This document shows positions 1 through 7,394 of a DNA stretch of 64,000 bases, piece by piece; position 1 is the first letter of the stretch; each line of letters opens with the position of its first letter. The DNA is from Opitutaceae bacterium (lineage in GTDB: Bacteria; Verrucomicrobiota; Verrucomicrobiia; Opitutales; Opitutaceae). Below the pieces are notes generated by a model, which worked only from the letters and a program-made list of their open reading frames with translations, searched no databases and had not been told where the DNA came from. A program made the translations under genes and the position numbers. The DNA lies in the NCBI GenBank assembly GCA_016795545.1, contig JAEUGX010000033.1, forward strand, positions 186,001 to 250,000, written 5' to 3'.

Positions 1-147
1 ACTCATCTTGGCCTTGTTGGCGGGGCTGTGGAAGTCGTCGGCTTCGAAGTAGGGCCAGCCCAGCTCTTCCGCCAGCCGGCGTCCGACGGTCGATTTGCCG
101 GAGCCCGCGACGCCTAGGAGCAGGAGAATGCGAGGGGAATGCGGCAC
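1..147 (-). CDS. gntK: Gluconokinase, N-terminal fragment (cut by window edge)
   Basis: The first 49 codons of a P-loop carbohydrate kinase that would phosphorylate D-gluconate to 6-phosphogluconate in the cytoplasm. The translation opens with MPHSPRILLLLGVAGSGKST, so the Walker A motif GVAGSGKS sits at residues 12-19. It is followed by LGWPYFEADDFHSPANKAKM, which matches the GntK pattern after the P-loop, including the GDDFH..ANKxKM stretch. A GTG at 145-147 is taken as the start; a second in-frame GTG lies 8 codons upstream. The gene is divergent from the pilin genes. The C-terminal two thirds lie outside the window, so an intact gene cannot be confirmed. Confidence 0.85.
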   Translation of the reverse strand, partial: MPHSPRILLLLGVAGSGKSTVGRRLAEELGWPYFEADDFHSPANKAKMS

Positions 148-322
148 GGCGGGATTCAGGCGGGAACCCACGGTCCGAACCAGAATGAAATTCCCGGGTC
201 GCGGCCTGGGCCGCCGGCGGGCGCCCGCGCGGCTTCACCACTCTTTTACCAAACCCAATCACCGCTTGCCGCAAATTGCCATGGAGTTATGTCGATGGAG
301 AATCAGACTCCGCCCTCAAAAC

Positions 323-856
323 ATGCCGTCTCCCCACCGCCCCAACCAGCCCGCCGGGTTCGCCCTGGTCGAGGTGATGATGGCCGCCACCATCCTGGTC
401 GTGGGTTTCATCGGCATGATCCAGGCGCTGACCATCGGGTCGGAGATGCTCGACGCGTCGCACAAGCAGCTGGTCGCGCAGCAATTGGTCGACTACGAGG
501 TGGAGCAGCTGCGGACGTCCCCCTGGGACACGATCGCGGGGCTCAATTCCTCGGGCAGCATCACGATCAACAGCACGGGCACCGCGATCTCGGGGAACAC
601 CACCCGGTTCGCCCTGACGAATTTCACCTCCTCCACCTCGGACGACAACACCACCCTGAGGGCGGCCGCCCCGGGATTCACGATCGCCTATTCCCGCACG
701 TACCTGCGCCCGGACTTCGCGTCCTCGAGCACCGTGACCTACCTCCAGATCGATTACACGGTTTCATGGACGAGCAACACGGGCCGCGCCTACTCGCGCA
801 CCGCGGTGGCCTACTTCGCCAAGAACGGCCTCCGGCTGTCCTACCAAAAAACCTGA
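323..856 (+). CDS. Type IV prepilin-like protein, PilV/GspI-like
   Basis: A 177-residue prepilin-type protein. The N-terminus is a short positively charged leader (MPSPHRPNQPAG) followed by a class III cleavage site and hydrophobic helix, G-FALVEVMMAATILVVG. Phe at +1 and Glu at +5 of the mature protein are as prepilin peptidase and pilin assembly require. The rest is a Ser/Thr-rich head with little family signal. It looks like a minor pilin that helps start or cap a pilus or a type II secretion pseudopilus. The ATG at 323 gives a normal leader length; an ATG at 281 is in frame but would make the leader too long. The stop overlaps the next start (TGATG), so the genes are translationally coupled. 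Confidence 0.8.
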   Translation: MPSPHRPNQPAGFALVEVMMAATILVVGFIGMIQALTIGSEMLDASHKQLVAQQLVDYEVEQLRTSPWDTIAGLNSSGSITINSTGTAISGNTTRFALTNFTSSTSDDNTTLRAAAPGFTIAYSRTYLRPDFASSSTVTYLQIDYTVSWTSNTGRAYSRTAVAYFAKNGLRLSYQKT

Positions 857-1464
857 TGCGCCTCCCCGCCGGCCAACGTGGTTTCACCCTCGTCGAGCTC
901 CTCATCAGCTCGACCCTGGCGGCCGTCGTGATGGCGGCCATCCTCTCGAGCTACCTGTATCTCGGCCGCAACCTCACGCGCCTCGCCTACAACCAGACCC
1001 TGGAATCCAAGAGCCGGCTCGCGCTGACCTACCTGGCCAACGACATCAAGCAGGCCACGAGCGTCTCCTCGCCGACGACGACCTCCGTGATCCTGAACGT
1101 GCCCGGCGGCACGATCACGTACACCTACGATGCCACCAACCGCCGGCTGCGGCGGCAGGCCACGACCGGAGCCGTCGCAGACACCTACCTTTTGTACACC
1201 GGCGGCCAGACTTCCGGCCAGGTGCGCATCGACTGTCCGGCGTTCACCTTCAGCTATTACACGACCACCAACGGGTCTCCGACCTACCAGTCGACCTCCA
1301 CGCTGGTGCCCTATAGCATCAAGATGATCGGCGTCGCCTTCACCGTGCGCTCCAGCGGAAGCTCCGCCGCCAGCACCGCGGCCGCGCAGGGCACGCTGAC
1401 CCAGATGGACACCGCCAGCGCCCGCTTCGTGCTGCGCAACCGGACGGTGCCGACCGGCACCTGA
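856..1464 (+). CDS. Type IV prepilin-like protein, PilW/GspJ-like
   Basis: A 202-residue prepilin-type protein with leader MRLPAGQRG and a canonical cleavage site G-FTLVELLISSTLAAVV, with Glu at +5 and a roughly 22-residue hydrophobic helix. The head contains a stretch of the form YLANDIKQATSV, common in PilW/GspJ minor pilins. It probably forms part of the pilus tip or initiation complex with the genes on either side. The start overlaps the stop of the upstream pilin by one base, and the next gene starts 4 bases after its stop, so the three pilin-like genes form a single operon. Confidence 0.8.
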   Translation: MRLPAGQRGFTLVELLISSTLAAVVMAAILSSYLYLGRNLTRLAYNQTLESKSRLALTYLANDIKQATSVSSPTTTSVILNVPGGTITYTYDATNRRLRRQATTGAVADTYLLYTGGQTSGQVRIDCPAFTFSYYTTTNGSPTYQSTSTLVPYSIKMIGVAFTVRSSGSSAASTAAAQGTLTQMDTASARFVLRNRTVPTGT

Positions 1465-1468
1465 GACG

Positions 1469-2785
1469 ATGGCACCGACCTGGCACAACGATCGCGGTGC
1501 GTTCACGCTGGTGGCGCTTTGCTTCACCGCCATCATCGGCATCGCCCTCGCCAGCTACCTCAGCATCTGCCTGCAGTCGCTCCAGACCAGCACCCGCACG
1601 GTCCAGCGCGGCCAGGCCTACTCCCTCGCCGAGACCGGCCTCGAGGAGGCGCTGGTCGCCCTCAACGAGTCCAGCTGGACCGGATGGTCGCTCTCCGGCT
1701 CCACCATGTCCCGGACCTTCACCGACTACGCCCTCGGAGCGGGCGGCACCGGGCAGGTGGCCGTCAGCGTGGCCAACTACTCGGGCAATTTTCCCACCCT
1801 CACGGCCGCCGCCACCCTCAGCTACCCCAACGGCCGCTCCCTCACCCGCACGCTGCGGGCCACCACCACGGTCGCCCCCGTCTTCGTCAACGCCGTGGCT
1901 TCCGCCAGCAACTACGTCTATTTCCCCAACGGCGGCGTGATCGACAGCTGGAACTCCGACCCCGACAACAACCCGGCCACCGCCGTGGTCGCCTACTCCT
2001 TCACCGCCGGCAACACCTCCAACTACGCCGCCATCGTCTCGGGCAACTACAATTCCACCTACGGCGTCTACCTGAACAAGGCGACCGTCTACGGGTACGT
2101 GAACAGCCCGGACAAGCCCATCACCTGGACCTCGGGCGTCGGCAAGGTCAAGGGCCCGACCACGCCGGCGGGCACGGATGTCGACACCTCCCGCGTCGGC
2201 AAGAGCTCCTTCGTGCCGATGTTCGACATCGTCACGCCCACGGGCGCCGCCAGCTATTACCTCGACGACAGTAACGATCACTCGACCTACGGCACTGGCG
2301 CCAGCACGCCGGTGATCCTGGATGCGTACGATCTCTACATCTCCAGCGGCGAAACCCTCACGATCAACGGTCCGGTCATCATCCGGGTCAGCCACAACCT
2401 CAACGTCTACGGCACCGGCAAGATACTGGTCACCGCCAATGGCTCGCTGCAGCTTTTCGTGGCCAACGACCTCGACATCAGCAGTTCCGGCGGCCTGCAG
2501 AACAACACCAACGAGCCCAAAAAGCTGGCCGTTTTTAGCACCGATAGCTCCACCTCCAATTACATCACCTACAGTTCCTCCGCCGATTTTCGAGGCGTCA
2601 TCTACAGCAAAAACCGGCCTATTTATGTGACCTCCAACGCCGAATTTTATGGGGCCTTTCTGAGCGACCAGTGGGTTTATTTCAGCGGCAGCAGCTTCAA
2701 GATCCACTATGATCTCGCCCTGCGCAACGCGCGGTTCAGCGGCGTCGACACCCCCTACCTGATCAACCAGCTGACCGAACTTTGA
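1469..2785 (+). CDS. PilX/GspK-like tip pseudopilin with large head domain
   Basis: A 438-residue protein with a prepilin-like N-terminus (MAPTWHNDRG-AFTLVALC) followed by a hydrophobic helix. Unlike the two upstream pilins it has no Glu at mature position 5. That is the known hallmark of GspK/PilX-type tip subunits, which need no register contact below them. The motif AYSLAETGLEEALVAL (about residues 51-66) is the PilX/GspK type of sequence after the helix. The large Ser/Thr/Asn-rich C-terminal part contains a beta-rich repeat-like region, including FRGVIYSKNRPIYVTSNAEF, which suggests a beta-helix-like surface domain. This is the last of three linked pilin genes. The head's binding target is unknown. 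Confidence 0.72.
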   Translation: MAPTWHNDRGAFTLVALCFTAIIGIALASYLSICLQSLQTSTRTVQRGQAYSLAETGLEEALVALNESSWTGWSLSGSTMSRTFTDYALGAGGTGQVAVSVANYSGNFPTLTAAATLSYPNGRSLTRTLRATTTVAPVFVNAVASASNYVYFPNGGVIDSWNSDPDNNPATAVVAYSFTAGNTSNYAAIVSGNYNSTYGVYLNKATVYGYVNSPDKPITWTSGVGKVKGPTTPAGTDVDTSRVGKSSFVPMFDIVTPTGAASYYLDDSNDHSTYGTGASTPVILDAYDLYISSGETLTINGPVIIRVSHNLNVYGTGKILVTANGSLQLFVANDLDISSSGGLQNNTNEPKKLAVFSTDSSTSNYITYSSSADFRGVIYSKNRPIYVTSNAEFYGAFLSDQWVYFSGSSFKIHYDLALRNARFSGVDTPYLINQLTEL

Positions 2786-2822
2786 TCCCTGGCCCAGCCG
2801 CAACCTTTTCGCAGGCAATCTA

Positions 2823-2852
2823 TTGACGCCGGTCAGACACCCTGACTAGTTT
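2823..2852 (+). promoter_or_regulatory. Putative sigma-70-type promoter before the pilM-like gene
   Basis: A -35-like TTGACG (2823-2828) and a -10-like TAGTTT (2847-2852) are separated by 18 bases. They lie in the short gap between the tip pilin and the PilM-like gene, which suggests that the assembly genes can be transcribed separately from the pilins. The -10 match is only partial, and this is sequence inspection only. Confidence 0.4.
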
Positions 2853-2886
2853 CCCCGACCGCCCCCTTCCAGTGATTTTCTCCCGC

Positions 2887-3924
2887 ATGTTCAACCGCCA
2901 CTCCCGGCGGGGCCTCCTGATAGAGTTAAACCCCTATCAGACTCTCGTCGCCGGCATTTCCCGGATGGACGAATCGCCGTTGACCCTGGACTGCGCGGGG
3001 GAATTCGCGGTGGGTGACGACGCGGGCCTGCGGGCCTGGCTGGGCGAGCATTTCGAGAAGCAGAAGGCCTGGGTCCCCGCGATCTGCGGCTTCCACCCGC
3101 AGGACCACCTGATCCACCGCGAGAGCATCCAGCCCCGCAAGCTGTCGGAGCCCGGTTACCTGACCGAGCTGGTCGGCAACCGTTATCGCAACGACGACAA
3201 CGTCCCGTGGAAGCTGCACACGCTCAATCCGCTCGAGGGGGTGCCGCTGCCGTCGGAGGGCACCCAACGCCCGGCCTTGATCTGCGGCGTCTCGCATGCC
3301 GCGGTGCACGCGATCCAGCAGCGCCTGCTCGACCTGCGGCTGCTGCCCTACCGGCTCGAGCTCGGCACGCTGCCGGTGCTCGGCACGATCATGGAGCACA
3401 AGGCCCGGCAGAACGACAAACGCGCCGTGGTCGTCGTCAACATCGAGCCGGACCGCACCACCGCCTTCATCCTCGGCAAGGAGGGCGTGCACACGCCCGC
3501 TCCCGTCCGCAACGGCTTCAACTCCATCGTCCAGGCCGCCCGCAAGGAGCTGCACCTGACCGAGGCCGACGACGTGCATGCCCGGCTGCGCGAGGCCGAC
3601 GAGGAGGTCATGCTGCGCGCCTCCAAATTCGTCCGCGAACTGGGCCGCGACTTGAAGCCGCTGGTCGACTCCTACGAGATGACGACCGGCCAGCCGGTCG
3701 GCGAGATCCACTGCACGTACCTGCCGCCTTCGCTCGCCTGGATCGCGGAGCCGCTGGCCCAGGTGGTGGGCCGCACCCGCTTCACGATGGACTGCCAGGC
3801 CTGGCTCGCCACCGCGAACCTCCAGGTGGCCGACGACCTGCCCGCCTTCGGCTTGCACTGGCTCGGCGCCCTGAGCCTCGTGACCAACCAGACCCCGCAG
3901 AAATCCAATGCCGGCCGAGCGTGA
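2887..3924 (+). CDS. pilM: Type IV pilus assembly protein PilM-like
   Basis: A protein of about 345 residues in the PilM position of a PilM-N-O-P gene order. PilM is a cytoplasmic actin-like protein that binds the N-terminus of PilN and links the inner-membrane platform to the motor. The strand-rich start (GLLIELNPYQTLVAGIS) and a central VVVVNIEPDRTTAFIL, like a phosphate-binding hairpin of the actin fold, support this. Identity is otherwise weak, and gene order carries much of the call. The ATG at 2887 is preferred over an in-frame GTG at 2872; neither has a clear Shine-Dalgarno. The 3' end overlaps the next gene by 17 bases. Confidence 0.65.
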   Translation: MFNRHSRRGLLIELNPYQTLVAGISRMDESPLTLDCAGEFAVGDDAGLRAWLGEHFEKQKAWVPAICGFHPQDHLIHRESIQPRKLSEPGYLTELVGNRYRNDDNVPWKLHTLNPLEGVPLPSEGTQRPALICGVSHAAVHAIQQRLLDLRLLPYRLELGTLPVLGTIMEHKARQNDKRAVVVVNIEPDRTTAFILGKEGVHTPAPVRNGFNSIVQAARKELHLTEADDVHARLREADEEVMLRASKFVRELGRDLKPLVDSYEMTTGQPVGEIHCTYLPPSLAWIAEPLAQVVGRTRFTMDCQAWLATANLQVADDLPAFGLHWLGALSLVTNQTPQKSNAGRA

Positions 3925-4513
3925 CAACAACCCCTACCGGGGGCCCTGGCATATCGACTGCCGGCTGTCGGCCCAGCTGCCGAGCGACGAGCTGGTCCGG
4001 GGCCGCTTCCTGACGAACGCCGTCGCCGTCACGCTGGCCGTCATCGCCCTCGGCTGCGGCGTCTGGCAGTTCTACGGGAACCGAGCCCTGGCCGCCGACA
4101 CGAGCTACTGGGAAACGCGCCTGTCCGAGAACCGGCGCGAGATCGAGGAGGTCAACCAGACCCTGCGCGCCCTGAGCGCCGCCGCGGAAAAGATCGACCA
4201 GGCCTACGCCCTGGTCGGCAGCCCCATCCGTCTCTCCGAGCTGGTCGTCAGCCTCGGCACCGTCCGGCCGCCGAACATGCGGATCGACGTCATCGAGTCG
4301 CACGACGGCGGCCTCATGGTCCGCGGCAGCCTGCGCGAGCCGTCCGACATCGCCAGCCGCACGCTGCGGAGCTATGTCGAGGAGCTGCGCCGCATGCCCG
4401 CCGTCAGCGCGGCCTTCCCCACGATCACGCCGACCTCCCTGGTGCGCCAGGATGCGACGGACCTGTTCAACTTCGAGATCACCTTCCGGCCGGCCGCGCC
4501 GGCAAAGCCATGA
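3908..4513 (+). CDS. pilN: Type IV pilus assembly protein PilN-like
   Basis: A 201-residue bitopic membrane protein. A cytoplasmic N-terminus of about 33 residues precedes one transmembrane helix (about 34-55). A coiled-coil-prone stretch (ETRLSENRREIEEVNQTLRA) follows, then a compact alpha/beta domain ending in NFEITFRPA, which is the PilN/GspL-like periplasmic architecture. PilN pairs with PilO in the inner-membrane alignment complex of the pilus machine. It overlaps the PilM-like gene by 17 bases and the PilO-like gene by 4 (ATGA), so the three products are probably made in fixed ratio. Confidence 0.68.
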   Translation: MPAERDNNPYRGPWHIDCRLSAQLPSDELVRGRFLTNAVAVTLAVIALGCGVWQFYGNRALAADTSYWETRLSENRREIEEVNQTLRALSAAAEKIDQAYALVGSPIRLSELVVSLGTVRPPNMRIDVIESHDGGLMVRGSLREPSDIASRTLRSYVEELRRMPAVSAAFPTITPTSLVRQDATDLFNFEITFRPAAPAKP

Positions 4514-5064
4514 ACGATCTCCTCCAGCAGATCGGCGCGTTCGTCCGCCGCCACCCGGTGGCGGTGGTCAGCCTCACGCTTTTTGTGCTGCTGGGCGTCG
4601 CGAACTACTTCCTCTGGCAGCGCCAGTCCGAGCTCACCGCCCGCCACGAGCGCATCCGGCTCGAAGGCGAGAAGACCCTCCAGAGCCTGGCCGCCCACTC
4701 CCGCACCCAGGCCAACCTCACGATCGCGAACGAGGCGATCGCCCACCTCGAGAAGAACCTGATCGTGGAGTCGGAGCTGCCCGAGAACCTGAGCTACTTC
4801 TATCAGATGGAAACGTCGAGCCGGGTCCGCCTGAGCGACCTGCAGCAGCTCGGCGGCCGCCCGGTCGACGACGGCGGCCCGTACCGCGCCATCCCGTTCT
4901 CGCTCCACGTGACGGGTTCCTATTCGCAGGTGATGGCCTTCATCCACGCCCTGGAAACCGGCCCGCGCCTCCTGCGGATCTCCGCCTACACCTTCAGCCG
5001 GCGCGACCCGGTCAACGACGCGCTCGCGCTCGAGCTGACCGTGGAAGTGCTCGCCCGCCCATGA
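4510..5064 (+). CDS. pilO: Type IV pilus assembly protein PilO-like
   Basis: A 184-residue protein with a single N-terminal membrane helix (about 17-36) and a heptad-like periplasmic stretch to about residue 90. The C-terminal ferredoxin-like half contains the PilO-type pattern FSLHVTGSYSQVMAFIHALE followed by LLRISAYTF. PilO heterodimerises with PilN around the pilus in the inner membrane. Start and stop are both joined to the neighbours by ATGA overlaps (4510-4513 and 5061-5064), a tightly coupled operon. Confidence 0.75.
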   Translation: MNDLLQQIGAFVRRHPVAVVSLTLFVLLGVANYFLWQRQSELTARHERIRLEGEKTLQSLAAHSRTQANLTIANEAIAHLEKNLIVESELPENLSYFYQMETSSRVRLSDLQQLGGRPVDDGGPYRAIPFSLHVTGSYSQVMAFIHALETGPRLLRISAYTFSRRDPVNDALALELTVEVLARP

Positions 5065-5570
5065 AGACGCCCGCCCGCCGCCTCGTCCTCGCCGCGCTGC
5101 TCGCCGGGCTCCTGTCCGGAGCCGCCGGCGCCGACACCTTCGACCGCACCAAGGCCCGCATCGATGCGCTCCTGGCCGCCCGCGTCAATCCCGAGCCGCT
5201 GCCGGCCAAGCTCATGAACCCCTTCCAGCTGTCCGGCACCACCCCGGCCGGAACCGGCATCGAGCGCCCCAGCGGCCCCGAGCTGAATCCGGGCGGACCC
5301 GAGGTGCCGGCCGTCCCGGTCTCCGACACGCCGACCTCCGACGCCGAGATTCTCGCCTACTACTCCCGCAGCCTGAAGATCACCGGCCAGGTCTTCGTCA
5401 ACGGCCAGGCCCATCTGGTGATCAACCAGTCCCCCTACAAGGAAGGTGACCTGGTGCGGATCCGCAGCAAGGACGGCAGCACCTTCTTCTTCAAGATCGT
5501 GCGCATCGCCCCCAACGAGCTCACCCTCCGCTACGACGAGGAAACGCTCATCGTGCCGTTCAAGAACTGA
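5061..5570 (+). CDS. Periplasmic PilP-like pilus assembly protein
   Basis: A 169-residue exported protein with a typical signal peptide (about residues 1-24, ending SGAAGA). A proline-rich linker follows, and then a small C-terminal beta domain of about 60 residues with KITGQVFVNGQAHLVIN and VRIAPNELTLRYDEETLIVP. Its position after PilO and its linker-plus-beta layout match PilP, which bridges PilNO to the secretin PilQ. There is no lipobox cysteine, unlike classical PilP. No secretin gene follows, so PilQ must be encoded elsewhere. An ATGA overlap couples it to PilO. Confidence 0.6.
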   Translation: MKTPARRLVLAALLAGLLSGAAGADTFDRTKARIDALLAARVNPEPLPAKLMNPFQLSGTTPAGTGIERPSGPELNPGGPEVPAVPVSDTPTSDAEILAYYSRSLKITGQVFVNGQAHLVINQSPYKEGDLVRIRSKDGSTFFFKIVRIAPNELTLRYDEETLIVPFKN

Positions 5571-5654
5571 GGCCGGCTCCAGGCGTTGGCGGCGTCCCAG
5601 GCCGGACGAATTCTCGCGAGTCGGGGCATCTCCCGGCCGCCCGCAAGGGAGCGT

Positions 5655-6290
5655 TCATTTCAATTCGCGCCTCAGCTCGGCCAGGAACCGGCGCAGCAGC
5701 TCCGTCCGCCGCCGGGCCTCGCGGCGGCCGCCGGACGTGCGCATGGTCTTCTCCAGTCCGAGCAGCTTGGTGAAGAAATGATCCACGCAAGCCAGGCGAT
5801 CGTCCGGCCGTCGTCGCCGGCAGAACGGATCGGCGTCGAGATACAGCGGGCGGCCCAGGGCCCCGCCGAGCATCAGGCAGCGGGCCAGGCCGACCGCCCC
5901 GAGCGCGTCGAGCCGATCCGCGTCCTGCACCACGCGGGCCTCCCGCGTCCGCGGCGCAAGCCTGGCGCTGAAGCTGTGCGCTTCGATCGCGTGCGCGATC
6001 CGCGGCAGCAGGCGCTCATCGTAGCCCCACGCCCGCAGCCGCCGCACGGCTTCCGCCGCGGCCAGCCGCGAAGCCTGCGCCCGGCGCGGGGAATCCTTCG
6101 GCACCGTCACGCAGTCGTGCAGCCACGCGGCCGGGATCACGATCTCCCGCCGCGCGCCTTCCTGCCGGGCGAGCCGCCGGGCGTTCGCCACCACCCGGCG
6201 CACATGCCCGAGGTCGTGCGCCGCGTCGCCGGCCGGCGCCGCCAGCAGCGCCGCACATCGGCTCTCGATCTCCCGCAAACCCGTCGGCAT
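5655..6290 (-). CDS. HD-domain phosphohydrolase (YedJ-like)
   Basis: A 211-residue protein of the metal-dependent HD superfamily. The metal-binding pattern is visible: DLGHVRRVV (His29), AAWLHDC (His58-Asp59) and VVQDADRLDALGA (Asp123). The HDC and DADRLDALGA motifs are those of the YedJ/YpgQ group, whose members act on (deoxy)nucleotides or related phosphate esters. The substrate here cannot be told from sequence. The ATG at 6288-6290 gives the normal family length (about 210-220). It stands alone, convergent with the pilus operon and divergent from the DUF1080 gene. Confidence 0.82.
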   Translation of the reverse strand: MPTGLREIESRCAALLAAPAGDAAHDLGHVRRVVANARRLARQEGARREIVIPAAWLHDCVTVPKDSPRRAQASRLAAAEAVRRLRAWGYDERLLPRIAHAIEAHSFSARLAPRTREARVVQDADRLDALGAVGLARCLMLGGALGRPLYLDADPFCRRRRPDDRLACVDHFFTKLLGLEKTMRTSGGRREARRRTELLRRFLAELRRELK

Positions 6291-6404
6291 CCGGCCAGCA
6301 AACGACGCCGCGGCCTCCCGGTCAACCCCGCCCCCCGACGGCCGCACCCCGCGGCCGGACTTTACTCGGACCCCCGCGGCGGTAGCCTGCGTTATCCTCC
6401 CCGC

Positions 6405-7130
6405 ATGAAAATCCTCCCGCCCCACCTGTTTCTCGCCTCGGCGCTGCTTGCCGGGCTGGCCGCCGCCGAGCGCCCCGCGGTCACCGTGTCCTTGTTCAAC
6501 GGCCACAACCTGGAGGGCTGGACGACCTACGCGCAGAACGCCGCTCCGGCCGCCGCCGACACCTGGACCGTCGGCGACGGTGTCATCCGTTGCTCCGGCC
6601 AGCCGCACGGCTATCTCCGCACCACCGGCCGCTACCGCGACTACCGGCTGACGGTCGAGTGGCGCTGGGTGCCCGGACCGGCGCCGGTCGACGCCCAGGG
6701 CAAGCCGCGCAGCCGCAACAGCGGCGTGCTGCTCCACATGCAGGCTCCCGACACGATCTGGCCGCGCAGCCTCGAGGCGCAGCTGATGGAGACGAACGCC
6801 GGCGACTTCTACGCCATCGGCGGCGTCGAGACCGCGCAGCTTGCCACCGCCCGCGAGCAGGCCCTGGCCGCCGCGACCGACGACGCCTCGCGCACGCGCG
6901 CCCGCAATACCCGCCGGGTGCCCCGGCAGTCCGCCACGTCGGAGAAGCCCCTCGGCGAATGGAACCGCTACGAGATCACCTGTCGAGGCGACCAGGTCAC
7001 CGTGGTCGTCAACGGAGTCACCCAGAACACGGCCACCAGCGTATCCGTGTCCGAAGGCCACATCTGCCTGCAGTCGGAAGGCGCCCCCATCGAATTCCGG
7101 AACGTGAAGCTCGCGCCCCTGCCCGAGTGA
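6405..7130 (+). CDS. Secreted DUF1080 protein (3-keto-disaccharide hydrolase family)
   Basis: A 241-residue exported protein with a signal peptide (about 1-20, ending LAAAE). It carries the concanavalin-like DUF1080 fold: SLFNGHNLEGWTTY near the start, DYRLTVEWRW, NSGVLLHM, SLEAQLME and a C-terminal IEFRNVKLAPLP are diagnostic family elements. Characterised members hydrolyse 3-keto-glycosides made by sugar 3-dehydrogenases. The family is greatly expanded in Verrucomicrobiota and Planctomycetota, where it takes part in plant or algal sugar breakdown. A stretch around residues 145-180, rich in Ala and Arg, looks like a loop insertion. The downstream TonB receptor may feed sugars to the same pathway (inference). 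Confidence 0.85.
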   Translation: MKILPPHLFLASALLAGLAAAERPAVTVSLFNGHNLEGWTTYAQNAAPAAADTWTVGDGVIRCSGQPHGYLRTTGRYRDYRLTVEWRWVPGPAPVDAQGKPRSRNSGVLLHMQAPDTIWPRSLEAQLMETNAGDFYAIGGVETAQLATAREQALAAATDDASRTRARNTRRVPRQSATSEKPLGEWNRYEITCRGDQVTVVVNGVTQNTATSVSVSEGHICLQSEGAPIEFRNVKLAPLPE

Positions 7131-7261
7131 GGCCACGCGCCCGAACTCATCACGGAAACCCCGATTCTTGCAAATCTACTGCGCTTAAACGCCGGCGCGG
7201 ATGCGGGCGCCAACCGCTCCGCGCTCCGTCCAGTGGCTTATTGCGACCGCCGCGGGAGATA

Positions 7262-7279
7262 TTACTTTTGGACTATGTT
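7262..7279 (+). promoter_or_regulatory. 18-bp element shared with the thioredoxin-protein upstream region
   Basis: TTACTTTTGGACTATGTT lies 115 bases before the TonB receptor start. The same element with one change (17 of 18 identical) occurs on the minus strand at 14944-14961, upstream of the five-thioredoxin protein. The core contains TATGTT, a 4/6 match to a -10 box, but neither copy has a convincing -35 at normal distance. It could be an activator-dependent or alternative-sigma promoter, or an operator. The rest of the 264-base gap (7131-7394) shows no gene. Confidence 0.5.
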
Positions 7280-7394
7280 CAGTCATGCCCGCGGGCGGTA
7301 TGCTGGCGGGACAGTCTGGTCAGCTGCACACGCTCTTCGACCGACGGTTGTCCGGTAGCACCTTCTCCGGCCGATCGCCCAACACCGCCACACC

